From Pseudolactococcus plantarum (GTDB taxonomy: Bacteria; Bacillota; Bacilli; Lactobacillales; Streptococcaceae): a DNA stretch of 64,000 nt. Shown piece by piece: positions 19,311 through 28,174 of the stretch. The first letter of the stretch is position 1. Every line of letters begins with the position of its first letter. The notes under the pieces are model-generated. The model made no database searches. It was not told the DNA's origin and was given only the letters and a program-made list of their open reading frames with translations. Location: the NCBI RefSeq assembly GCF_002441715.1, contig NZ_JXJX01000006.1:1-64000 (forward strand), given 5' to 3'. A program made the translations under genes and the position numbers.

Positions 19311-20717
19311 ATGTCAAAAATACTTTTTCAATCACCAGCTGGCGGCGTATTAAATGGTGCAGATATGGCAACTAAATGGCAGATGAAATATTTAGTTGAA
19401 CAGGGTTTTGAAGTTGGTTATATTTATTGTGATAAGCATGGCATGACAGATGGTTTTAAGCAATTTTTATCTGATTATCAAATAAATGATTATTTTTTAG
19501 AATATAACTGGTGGATGAATCAATCTTTAGATGTTCCTGATTTTCAAGCTATATCTGAGATTGTTAAGATTATTGACGAACATCAATACGATGTAGCGAT
19601 AACTGCTACTGCAAATATACCACATTTAGCAGTGGCAGCAGCGTTAACTAATATTAAACACATTTGGCTAATTCATGAATATCCTGAAGGAGAATTCGCT
19701 TATACCAAAGATAAATATGATATGATCAACCAATTATCTAATCGAATATTAACCCCTAATCAAGATCTATCAAAACAGATAGGTGAGTTAATAGCTGATA
19801 AAGATAAGATGAGTTATTTCTATCCATTTTCTGATGCAAATGCTCAAGTCATACAAAAAAGTCAATCACCTAGTAGATTAATTAATGTTAATGCATTTTC
19901 CGAGGGGAAGAATAGTTTAGAATTAATAAAGATTTTTCAAAAGTTGCAAAATCAATTTCCAGATTTGCAATTAATTTTTACTGGAAACTCTGATAGTGAA
20001 TATGGTAAGCTCTGCCAGCAATATGTTGAAGAATATGATATTAAGCATATTAAGTTTCTGAACGATTTTACGAAAAATTGGTCAGCCGTCCAAGAAAATG
20101 ATATTTTTGTTAACCCTTCTAAAATGGAGACATTTGGTTTAACACTGGTTGAGGCGTTAAAATTTGGTATTGTGACTATTGCTGCAACTAATCATCAAAC
20201 AGGAAACGAGATGGCGAAGCTAGGTTATCTTGATGCACATCATCTTTATCAAAATGGTGATATAGATGATGCAGTAGCAAAAATCACAGTTATTTTAACT
20301 GAATTTGGGAAATATAAAACGGATGCTAGCGAGTTAGCTAAACGTGTGATAGAGGAACAAAGCCTTGAGGTGATTACAAAAAATCTGAAATTAGCGGTTG
20401 AGCAAAATCAAGAAAATTCTAGCAATTTTTTAAGACATCTTCATCGGATGTTCTTAACGAGTGGTGTGGCTTTGGAAGAACGCCTAACCGTCATCAACCA
20501 ACAAAAAAACCTAATTGATGAGCGTTTAGCCATTATTGAGAATCAAAAAGTAATGTTAGACGACCAAAAACGTGTTATGGATGAGCGCATGTCAATTATT
20601 GACGAGCAAAAAACTGAACTTCAAACATGTAAAGCGCTGATAGATGATCAAAATCACATGCTCAATCGGATTAGAGGCACGTTGATTGGTAGAATATTTT
20701 TTAGAGGGAAGCTATGA
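19311..20717 (+). CDS. GT4 glycosyltransferase with C-terminal coiled-coil tail, in the RgpE position
   Basis: A predicted cytoplasmic glycosyltransferase for the rhamnan or its side chain. In the 468-residue protein, residues 1-370 fit the GT-B fold of family GT4: VNAFSEGKNSLELI at the start of the second domain, LQLIFTGNSD, and the EX7E motif in PSKMETFGLTLVEAL. Residues 385-455 form a heptad-rich helix with near-repeats of DERLxIIxxQK and DDQK. The stop overlaps the next start (ATGA). Streptococcal RgpE is a GT2 enzyme, so this is a different enzyme in the same place; donor and acceptor cannot be told. Confidence 0.8.
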   Translation: MSKILFQSPAGGVLNGADMATKWQMKYLVEQGFEVGYIYCDKHGMTDGFKQFLSDYQINDYFLEYNWWMNQSLDVPDFQAISEIVKIIDEHQYDVAITATANIPHLAVAAALTNIKHIWLIHEYPEGEFAYTKDKYDMINQLSNRILTPNQDLSKQIGELIADKDKMSYFYPFSDANAQVIQKSQSPSRLINVNAFSEGKNSLELIKIFQKLQNQFPDLQLIFTGNSDSEYGKLCQQYVEEYDIKHIKFLNDFTKNWSAVQENDIFVNPSKMETFGLTLVEALKFGIVTIAATNHQTGNEMAKLGYLDAHHLYQNGDIDDAVAKITVILTEFGKYKTDASELAKRVIEEQSLEVITKNLKLAVEQNQENSSNFLRHLHRMFLTSGVALEERLTVINQQKNLIDERLAIIENQKVMLDDQKRVMDERMSIIDEQKTELQTCKALIDDQNHMLNRIRGTLIGRIFFRGKL

Positions 20718-22633
20718 AACGAGCGGCAATTTATTTCTTTTATGATAGTAAGGGGCTAGTACAAGACTATGTCTCTTACTTTTTGAGTGATTTAACTCAA
20801 AATGTTGACAGGCTACTTATCATTGTGAATGGTCGATTAGATGAAGAGAACAAAGATAAGCTAGCGCAATTTGGTGAAGTCTATTTTAGAGAAAATGACG
20901 AACTAGATGTTGGTGCCTATAAGTTTGGTTTGGAAAAGCTTAGTGAAACCATAGCTACATTTGATGAATTAATTTTACTTAACAATACGATCATGGGGCC
21001 AATCTATCCATTTAAAGAAACATTTGATAAAATGTTGACTAAAGATGTAGATTTTTGGGGATTGACAAAAGTTGGAGATTTAGGCATTGGTGAGACACTT
21101 CTCAGTAAGTCTAAATATGACAAGTACCATGAACATATCCAGTCACACTGGATTGCAGTGAGAAAATCATTATTTTTATCACAAGATTGGCAAAAGTTTT
21201 GGGATGAGCTACCTTATATTACGGATTATGATACAAGTGTGGGCATGTATGAGGCTGCGTTTACAAAATATTTTAGTGACTTGAATTATAAATGGGAAGT
21301 ATCGGTTGATTCGGATAATATATACCCACATTCACCATGTCCAATCTATGATTTACCTAAACAACTAATCGAACAAGGCAGATGTCCGATATTCAAGAAA
21401 AGAGCTGTCTTTAATGATCTTGAAAGATCAGTTATTGTTGGATCTGGCGAGCAAAACCCTGAATTATTCGAGTATATCAAGACTGCTACTGATTATCCTA
21501 TAGCATTGTTAGCTAAAGCGGTTTTACCATATTATCATTACGACTTAATTCATAAAAATATGGCTAATGTGTCTATTATGAGTCGAACAGAATCTAAGGT
21601 TAATGATAGTCAATCAAAGATTGCTTTAATCATTCATTTATATTTTGAAGATATGGTAGATGACTTCTTGAGTTATGCTAGCTATTTTCCTAAAACAGTT
21701 GATATTTTTATTACGACTAGTCAAGCAAATGTGAAAGCAAAAGTGACTGCTAGAAAACAAGATATCCAGCAAAATATAACGGTAGTAGATGTAGATAATC
21801 GTGGTCGAGACGTATCTGCGCTTTTAGTTGGGGCAAAACCTATTATTACAAGTGGGGATTATGATTTAGTTTGTTTCACGCATGATAAAAAGACGTTACA
21901 GCTAGGCAGTGAGACTTCTGGTTATAGTTTTGCTCACAAATGTTATGAAAATATTCATGGATCAGCGCAATATGTCTCAAATGTCATATCACTTTTTGAT
22001 GATAACAAGCAACTCGGACTTGCTGTTGCTCCAGCACCAAATCATGGGGATTATTTTTGGACTGTGGAAAAAAACTGGACACCAGATCCTAAAAATTTGT
22101 CAAATACCAAGTCGTTGTTGGAGAGATTAGATGTGCATGTCCCAATAGCATTAGATCATCAACCGATTGCACCAATTGGATCTGTTTTTTGGTTTAGACC
22201 TCAAGCGATATCAAAACTTTTTGATCATGATTGGCAAATAGAAGATTTTCCTGGAGAACCGCTGCCTGTTGATGGGACAATTAGCCATGCAATTGAGCGG
22301 AGCTATCCATTTATTGCCCAAGATGCTGGATACTATACTCAAACGATTATGAACGACCAATATGCATCAATTGAATATTTAAATTTATCTTATTACCTAA
22401 AACGCGTATTGCAAGAGGTGGGTATTTTTGAAAATGTTTCAGAATCTGGTAATCTTTTAGGTAAACTCTATCAAATACAAGAAGTGAAACAACAAATGTT
22501 AAGTTATCAAGATCAAATATCAGATTATCAAAATCAAATTTCTGAGCTACAACAAATTATTCATAATAATAATTGGAATACGAATAACTTGTTAAGGAAA
22601 CTAAAAACAGGTTTTAAAAAAATTTTTGGTTAG
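20714..22633 (+). CDS. rgpF: RgpF-family rhamnan synthesis protein, copy 1 (639 aa)
   Basis: A two-module glycosyltransferase of the rhamnan synthesis F family (PF05045). The N-terminal module has LLNNTIMGPIYPF, DFWGLTK and HIQSHWI; the C-terminal module has NRGRDVSAL (364-366 GRD) and CFTHDKKT (390-393), followed by FWFRPQAI and the DGTISHAIER segment. The last 50 residues form a glutamine-rich coiled coil (YQDQISDYQNQISELQQI). Streptococcal RgpF elongates the rhamnan backbone. The start overlaps the GT4 gene stop, so the two are made together, and both end in coiled coils. This copy is the best candidate for true RgpF. Confidence 0.85.
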   Translation: MKRAAIYFFYDSKGLVQDYVSYFLSDLTQNVDRLLIIVNGRLDEENKDKLAQFGEVYFRENDELDVGAYKFGLEKLSETIATFDELILLNNTIMGPIYPFKETFDKMLTKDVDFWGLTKVGDLGIGETLLSKSKYDKYHEHIQSHWIAVRKSLFLSQDWQKFWDELPYITDYDTSVGMYEAAFTKYFSDLNYKWEVSVDSDNIYPHSPCPIYDLPKQLIEQGRCPIFKKRAVFNDLERSVIVGSGEQNPELFEYIKTATDYPIALLAKAVLPYYHYDLIHKNMANVSIMSRTESKVNDSQSKIALIIHLYFEDMVDDFLSYASYFPKTVDIFITTSQANVKAKVTARKQDIQQNITVVDVDNRGRDVSALLVGAKPIITSGDYDLVCFTHDKKTLQLGSETSGYSFAHKCYENIHGSAQYVSNVISLFDDNKQLGLAVAPAPNHGDYFWTVEKNWTPDPKNLSNTKSLLERLDVHVPIALDHQPIAPIGSVFWFRPQAISKLFDHDWQIEDFPGEPLPVDGTISHAIERSYPFIAQDAGYYTQTIMNDQYASIEYLNLSYYLKRVLQEVGIFENVSESGNLLGKLYQIQEVKQQMLSYQDQISDYQNQISELQQIIHNNNWNTNNLLRKLKTGFKKIFG

Positions 22634-22665
22634 GTTAATATCAGAGAATATCGGAGGAAATTGCA

Positions 22666-23499
22666 GTGAAGATTGCAGTAACTGGTGCTGGTGGATACAT
22701 TGGCGCGCATATAGTTGATGAGGCACTATCTCGAGGGCATGAAGTGCTTGCGATTGATGTCAGTTTGAAAAATATATCTGACAAAGCAATTAAAAAAAAT
22801 ATAGATATTTTTGCTACGCATGAGAATATCTTTGAAGCTCTTGGAAAACCAGATGTTTTAATCCACTTAGCTTGGCGTGATGGATTTATTCATAACTCTG
22901 AACAACATATGAAAAATTTATCTTCACATATCGAATTTATCAGAGACTTTGTCAAAGCAGGTGGAAAAAACATTGCTGTTATGGGATCTATGCATGAAGT
23001 GGGTTACCATGAAGGGGCAGTTGATGAAGATACTCCGACTAATCCGGAATCTCAGTATGGGATAGCTAAAAATGCTATGCGAGAGTCTCTGATGTTGGCA
23101 AGTAAAGAATTAGCGTTTAATTTATATTGGTTACGGGCATATTATATTTTTGGAGACGATGCCTACGGGTCATCTATTTTTTCAAAATTAACTCGAGCGG
23201 CTAATAATGGTGAAACTTCTTTCCCGTTTACAACAGGTAAAAATTTATATGATTTCATTCATGTCAAAGATCTAGCTAAAATGATAGTCGCAGCCAGTAC
23301 ACAAGACAAAGTGACGGGGGTCATCAATGTCGCAACTGGAAAAGCTAGATCTTTAGCTGATCAGGTTGAGTGGTTCATCAAAGAACATAATTGGCCTATC
23401 AAATTAGCATATGGTGCTTTTCCAGATCGACCATATGATAGTCCTGGGATTTGGGCAGATGCAACGAAAATAAATGAAATAATGGAAAATTATGATTAA
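22666..23499 (+). CDS. NAD-dependent epimerase/dehydratase family protein
   Basis: A 277-residue extended SDR enzyme, probably acting on a nucleotide sugar for the polysaccharide. It shows the NAD-binding start AVTGAGGYIGAHIVDEAL, the active-site Ser region VMGSMHEVGYHEG and catalytic YGIAK near 144-148, then DFIHVKDLAKMI, which is typical of UDP-sugar epimerases. It is shorter than GalE (about 330), so the substrate-binding part is reduced. The start is GTG 22666 with GGAGG eight bases upstream. The exact sugar cannot be named. It overlaps the acyltransferase gene by eight bases. Confidence 0.8.
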   Translation: MKIAVTGAGGYIGAHIVDEALSRGHEVLAIDVSLKNISDKAIKKNIDIFATHENIFEALGKPDVLIHLAWRDGFIHNSEQHMKNLSSHIEFIRDFVKAGGKNIAVMGSMHEVGYHEGAVDEDTPTNPESQYGIAKNAMRESLMLASKELAFNLYWLRAYYIFGDDAYGSSIFSKLTRAANNGETSFPFTTGKNLYDFIHVKDLAKMIVAASTQDKVTGVINVATGKARSLADQVEWFIKEHNWPIKLAYGAFPDRPYDSPGIWADATKINEIMENYD

Positions 23500-24523
23500 A
23501 AAACAAAGATTATATAACTTAGACTTCATCCGAGCGGTTGCAGTTGTCATGATTTTGCTAACTCACTATAATGCTAATTTTATTGGGTTTAATGGTCCAG
23601 TCCAACTCAATAAAGTAATATTGACAGCCTTTCCTTTCAATATTTATATAGGAGATTTGGGTGTTGGCTTATTTTTACTTATTTCTGGTGCAAGCATGTA
23701 CCATGTTTATGTGAATAAACAGCTGAATTTAGTATCATTTGCAAAAAAAAGGTTATTTCATATTCTACCTATGTTTTACATTTCTTATGTGCTAGCTTTC
23801 TTTTATAATTTTTGGATGAATAAAGGATTTAGTCATGAAGGTGTTTCTTTAAAGTGGGGAATTTCAACTATTTTTGGATTTGATTCTCTTATGCAGACGA
23901 GTGGCTTTCCCTCATTCATGCTTGTTGGGGAATGGTTTTTAGGATTGATCATGATTGTTTATCTTCTCTTTCCACTAATAAAAATCTTTTTTGAGAAACA
24001 AATGTTGTTGACACTTTGTATTGCCATTTTTTTGTTTGTTATTATTCAGTCTATACAAGATGTAAATAATCATTATTGGCTTTTAATTCAGTACACAGTT
24101 GGTCTGATACCAGTTTTTATATTTGGTATGGCTTTACAGAAATATGTAAAAGCATGTGCCAATTTACTTTCAGTTTGTCTATCAATTATGATTTTAGCTG
24201 TGACTTCACTAGTTAAATTTGAGTTTATTGCACCGAAAATCATGATGGCTATTGTTAGTATCGCAGTATTTATCATTTTATTGAATGTCTCAAAATATTT
24301 TGAACAAAAATTAATAAAAAGAGTCGTTACTTGGCTTGTCAAATATTCGTATCCAATTTTTTTAATTCACCATTTTTTGATAAATAAATTGGTTTTACAC
24401 TTTGATTTATTAACAATTGGTAGACTTGACTCATATATATTATTTGCATTTTGTCTATGTTTAATTTTCCCAATTTCCGTTTTAATCTATCATTTAGAAA
24501 AAGCCATCGTTAATGTTAGATAA
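23492..24523 (+). CDS. Membrane acyltransferase family 3 (possible O-acetylase)
   Basis: A 343-residue polytopic protein with about ten hydrophobic segments. The start NLDFIRAVAVVMILLTHYN matches acyltransferase family 3 (OafA/WecH/NodX group), in which a conserved His, here in LTHYN, is needed for transfer of acetyl or another acyl group from the cytoplasm to sugars outside. Its place in the polysaccharide locus suggests it decorates the rhamnan or its side chain. The start overlaps the epimerase gene. The acceptor sugar is not known. Confidence 0.82.
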   Translation: MIKKQRLYNLDFIRAVAVVMILLTHYNANFIGFNGPVQLNKVILTAFPFNIYIGDLGVGLFLLISGASMYHVYVNKQLNLVSFAKKRLFHILPMFYISYVLAFFYNFWMNKGFSHEGVSLKWGISTIFGFDSLMQTSGFPSFMLVGEWFLGLIMIVYLLFPLIKIFFEKQMLLTLCIAIFLFVIIQSIQDVNNHYWLLIQYTVGLIPVFIFGMALQKYVKACANLLSVCLSIMILAVTSLVKFEFIAPKIMMAIVSIAVFIILLNVSKYFEQKLIKRVVTWLVKYSYPIFLIHHFLINKLVLHFDLLTIGRLDSYILFAFCLCLIFPISVLIYHLEKAIVNVR

Positions 24524-24580
24524 ATTTTGAATTAATTTGCTACATTAGAATTAAGATTATGATTTTATATAGGTTTATAA

Positions 24581-24611
24581 TTACGTTAAAAATAGTTATT
24601 ATAATTATAAT
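24581..24611 (+). promoter_or_regulatory. Possible promoter before the GacH-like gene
   Basis: The 137-base gap after the acyltransferase is very AT-rich and has two adjoining TATAAT hexamers (24600-24605 and 24606-24611) with TTACGT at 24581 as a loose -35. In such AT-rich DNA chance matches are likely. Confidence 0.35.
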
Positions 24612-24661
24612 TTAAATTTTATAAAGTGTTTGGGGCTGCCATTCGCTAAAAGGAGAACACA

Positions 24662-26446
24662 TTGAATCTGAATATCGGATTGAACTTAATTAAATTTGCT
24701 GCTGCTATTTATTTCATATCATTTATTTTATTTTTCCTTTTTAATAGTACTAAAAGAATCAAACTATCAAATCGGATTGGTATGGCGATATTTATATCAA
24801 CAGTTACCAATAGTTTAGCGTGTGTTGTTTTATTTTTTTTGACACCTCTCAACCCACAAACAACAGGAAAGAAACATTATCTCGTCTATTTAATAATTGT
24901 TGGTCTGTTTACATATCTAATAAGAAGTATATTTATAAAATACAAATTTAAAATCAAGATTTATCCCTTAATCTTGTCTTGGACAGGATTTGTTGCAAGC
25001 ATGTTAGTATTGGGTTCAAACTGGGTGATTCACATATTTAGCGATATTAATGTTGATCAAATTGTGTATACACTGGCTAATGCTGAAGGGACTGATACAA
25101 CAAACATATATACATTTATCAATAATGTTTTGATTCCTTCTATTTTGATTTCAATTTTATTCTATTTTATCTTACATTTCATCTATAAAATAAACGTCAT
25201 ATCGTTTCCTAAATGGACGTCAAGATTCATACAAGTTATGATGGTTCTCTTGTTACTGATAGCTTCTACAACTTATGGATTAAAACACTTTGGATGGTCA
25301 AAAATTGTTAATTATTTTTCGGATTCAACATTTATCAGAAAAAATATAGTGAATGCTAAAGATACAACTGTTTCTTTTTCTGGAGAGAAAAGAAACTTGA
25401 TATATATCTTTGTGGAATCATTAGAGACTTCTTATGCTAGCAAAGATAAAGGCGGAGATCAAAATTTTAATTTGTTGCAGCCTCTGATGGATGTTGATCC
25501 AAACAGTATTAACTTTTCAAATACTGAGAAGTATGGTGGACAACAGCAATTACCAGGGATGGATTATACAGCAGCTGGCATTATTGCGCAAACTTCTGGT
25601 CTACCCTTAAAATTTGGTGGAAATTATACACAAGAGGATTTGAGAGAAAATGCTTCAGGGAAAAAAATTAACAATATGTTACCTGGCATTAAAAGTCTTG
25701 GAGAAATACTTAAAGAAAATGGCTATACAAATTATTTTCTAATGGGATCATATCCAGATTTTGGTGGACGTGCTTCTTATTTGAAACAACATGGTGATTA
25801 TCACATTACAGGTTGGTTTGATGCAATACAAAATAAATGGTTACCAAAAGGGTATGCACAAAATTGGGGATTTGAAGATGCAAAACTTTTCCAATTTGCA
25901 AAAAATATGTTAACAGACATTTCTAAAAAAGATACGCCATTTAACTTCTCTATGTTGACAGCAGATACACATTTTCCAAATGGATACACTTATGGTGATG
26001 AGAAAAAAGTGACGAATATGCAATATAAAAATGTTGTTTTTCATTCTAGTACTATGATTGCTCAATTTATTCAATGGTGTCAACAGCAACCTTGGTATGA
26101 CAATACGACAATTGTTATATCTGGAGATCATTTGACGATGGATCAGCGGTACATTAACTCACTTGATAAGGGGTATGATCGTACGGTATTCAATTTGTTC
26201 ATGAATACGGGGCTTATAGCGGAGACTAATAAAAATCGACAGTTTTCTAACATGGATATGTTTCCTACAACATTAGTAGCGCTCGGTGCTCAAATAGAGA
26301 ATGATAAGCAACAACTTGGACTTGGTGTTAACCTATTTTCTGGAGAAAAAACGATGATAGAAAAATATGGCTATCAAAAAACTAAAGATCAGATTGAGCA
26401 ACGGTCTAAATTTTATATTAAAAACTTGATAGAAGGAAAAAAATAA
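24662..26446 (+). CDS. LTA synthase-like sulfatase-fold protein, GacH-type glycerol phosphate transferase
   Basis: A predicted membrane enzyme that moves glycerol phosphate from phosphatidylglycerol to the cell-wall polysaccharide outside the cell, as GacH/SccH does in streptococci. The 594-residue protein has about five N-terminal transmembrane segments (to residue 215) and an extracellular sulfatase-fold domain with IYIFVESLETSY, catalytic Thr303 in YTAAGIIAQTSGLPL, LTADTHFPNGY and VISGDHLTM with metal ligands. The TSGLPL text fits GacH better than LtaS. The start is TTG 24662 with AAAGGAG nine bases upstream. The next gene starts right after its stop. Confidence 0.8.
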   Translation: MNLNIGLNLIKFAAAIYFISFILFFLFNSTKRIKLSNRIGMAIFISTVTNSLACVVLFFLTPLNPQTTGKKHYLVYLIIVGLFTYLIRSIFIKYKFKIKIYPLILSWTGFVASMLVLGSNWVIHIFSDINVDQIVYTLANAEGTDTTNIYTFINNVLIPSILISILFYFILHFIYKINVISFPKWTSRFIQVMMVLLLLIASTTYGLKHFGWSKIVNYFSDSTFIRKNIVNAKDTTVSFSGEKRNLIYIFVESLETSYASKDKGGDQNFNLLQPLMDVDPNSINFSNTEKYGGQQQLPGMDYTAAGIIAQTSGLPLKFGGNYTQEDLRENASGKKINNMLPGIKSLGEILKENGYTNYFLMGSYPDFGGRASYLKQHGDYHITGWFDAIQNKWLPKGYAQNWGFEDAKLFQFAKNMLTDISKKDTPFNFSMLTADTHFPNGYTYGDEKKVTNMQYKNVVFHSSTMIAQFIQWCQQQPWYDNTTIVISGDHLTMDQRYINSLDKGYDRTVFNLFMNTGLIAETNKNRQFSNMDMFPTTLVALGAQIENDKQQLGLGVNLFSGEKTMIEKYGYQKTKDQIEQRSKFYIKNLIEGKK

Positions 26447-28102
26447 ATGAAAAGGCTTTTGCTTTATGTTCACTATAATCGTGAAGATGCGTTATCTCAA
26501 CATGTTGTTTTCCAATTAAAGGCATTGAGAAAAAGCTATGATCGTATTGTATTGATATCAAATTCTAAGTTAGCAACATCGTCAGTTGCACAATTACCTA
26601 TTGATGATTTTTTACAACGTAAAAATGTTGGGTTTGATTTTAAAGCATGGTCTGATGGTATGGTTAAGGTTGGCTTTGAAACATTAAAACAATTTGATAC
26701 GGTTACCATCATGAATGATACGACTTTTGGCCCTATTTTTGATTTTAATAGTATCCTCACAAAAATGGATAACTCAGATGCTGATTTTTGGGGGATTACA
26801 GATAATCGAGCACATGTAGCCGAGATTGGTGGGAGTGAGCATAACTTAAAAGCACATATTCAATCTTATTTTATAACATTCAATCAAAATATTATTTTAC
26901 ATCCAAGCTTTGAAGCATTTTGGGGAAATATTCAACAATATGACGATGTTAATCGTGTGATTTTAGAGTATGAAACTCAAGTCACTGATTATTTTTGCCA
27001 AGCTGGTTTTAACTATAGTGTGCTATTTAATACGCAAAATGAAGATATATCCGCTATGCAGAATTCAGATTTTTCAATTTTCGGTTTGACAAAATTACTG
27101 GAGCATGGTGTACCTTTTATTAAAGTAAAAGCCTTTATTCACAATGCAGAAAAAAATGATATAAAAGCTACTTTTATGGATATCATGAGATTATCGGATT
27201 ATCCTACTGATTTGATTGTTGATCATATGACTTTTGCAGATTATCCAGATAGAAATTATATGTTACGCCCTAAAGTATTACGTTTTGAAAGTTTGAAATC
27301 AACTCACCAACAAGTTGGCATTCATATCCATGGTCAAGATATTGATGCTGTAATACGTGCGATTAACGATTTTGATTTATATTTATCTAAGTATGATTTA
27401 TATTTGACGACATCTAATGTAGAAACAGTTCGTTATTTTGATCAGAAAGTAAAAAAAGTAGTTTTAGTTGATGAGCATTTAAATGACATCCTAGCTTGGC
27501 AGCAGATTCATAAAGCGTTAAGCTGTTATTCAGTTGCTGGACATTTTGTATTATCAGATTTTGATAATACGGTTGATGTGCTATTGAAACCTTCTGGTAA
27601 GATTATAGGCTATTTATCAGCTAATGATAAGGTTGGCTTAGTATTATCAGATTTGTCTTCTGGTGTTGAGGAGTTGAATTCAGATAGTACTTGGCCGGTT
27701 ATGGCACAATTATGGAATACAATCTATCCTAATAATGAAAAAAATCTAAAAAAACAAGATGTATATATCAAAAGTAATACTACAAATCTTTGGTACAAGC
27801 CACAAGCGCTTGAGAAACTATTGGCTATTGAGCTTGATAGGGTCTTAGAAATTGCAAATCAAGATACTACGCTCATCGCTCAAAGCTTTGCAAATTTATT
27901 ACCCTATGCAAGTTGGGCTAATGAGTTTGACTTTAGACTATCAGTTTTAGAAGATTTTACAGTATTTGAAACTAGCCGATTTATGGCTAGTCAGCAGAGT
28001 AAACTATTAGATAATACACCAAGACAAAAAACTAATCTTTCAACCATCAAAAAATTAGCTTCTCATTTGAAAATGCATTTTAGAGGAGTTTCAAACAGAT
28101 AA
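26447..28102 (+). CDS. RgpF-family protein, copy 2 (551 aa), C-terminal module degenerate
   Basis: The N-terminal module is well kept: LLLYVHYNREDALSQHV, TIMNDTTFGPIFDF, DFWGIT, HIQSYFITF. The C-terminal module is recognisable by position and by GIHIHGQD and YDLYLTTS, but the GRD motif of its relatives reads LND (about residue 345) and the HxxKK motif reads HFVLSDF (366 on). The second catalytic site therefore looks lost while the first is intact. It begins immediately after the GacH-like stop and shares its transcript. Likely a single-function glycosyltransferase for the side chain. Confidence 0.82.
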   Translation: MKRLLLYVHYNREDALSQHVVFQLKALRKSYDRIVLISNSKLATSSVAQLPIDDFLQRKNVGFDFKAWSDGMVKVGFETLKQFDTVTIMNDTTFGPIFDFNSILTKMDNSDADFWGITDNRAHVAEIGGSEHNLKAHIQSYFITFNQNIILHPSFEAFWGNIQQYDDVNRVILEYETQVTDYFCQAGFNYSVLFNTQNEDISAMQNSDFSIFGLTKLLEHGVPFIKVKAFIHNAEKNDIKATFMDIMRLSDYPTDLIVDHMTFADYPDRNYMLRPKVLRFESLKSTHQQVGIHIHGQDIDAVIRAINDFDLYLSKYDLYLTTSNVETVRYFDQKVKKVVLVDEHLNDILAWQQIHKALSCYSVAGHFVLSDFDNTVDVLLKPSGKIIGYLSANDKVGLVLSDLSSGVEELNSDSTWPVMAQLWNTIYPNNEKNLKKQDVYIKSNTTNLWYKPQALEKLLAIELDRVLEIANQDTTLIAQSFANLLPYASWANEFDFRLSVLEDFTVFETSRFMASQQSKLLDNTPRQKTNLSTIKKLASHLKMHFRGVSNR

Positions 28103-28174
28103 TATATAAATAACCTAACGTTTATTATTAAACTATACTAATCAATTGGTAAACAGATAAAAAAGGAGAAGCCT

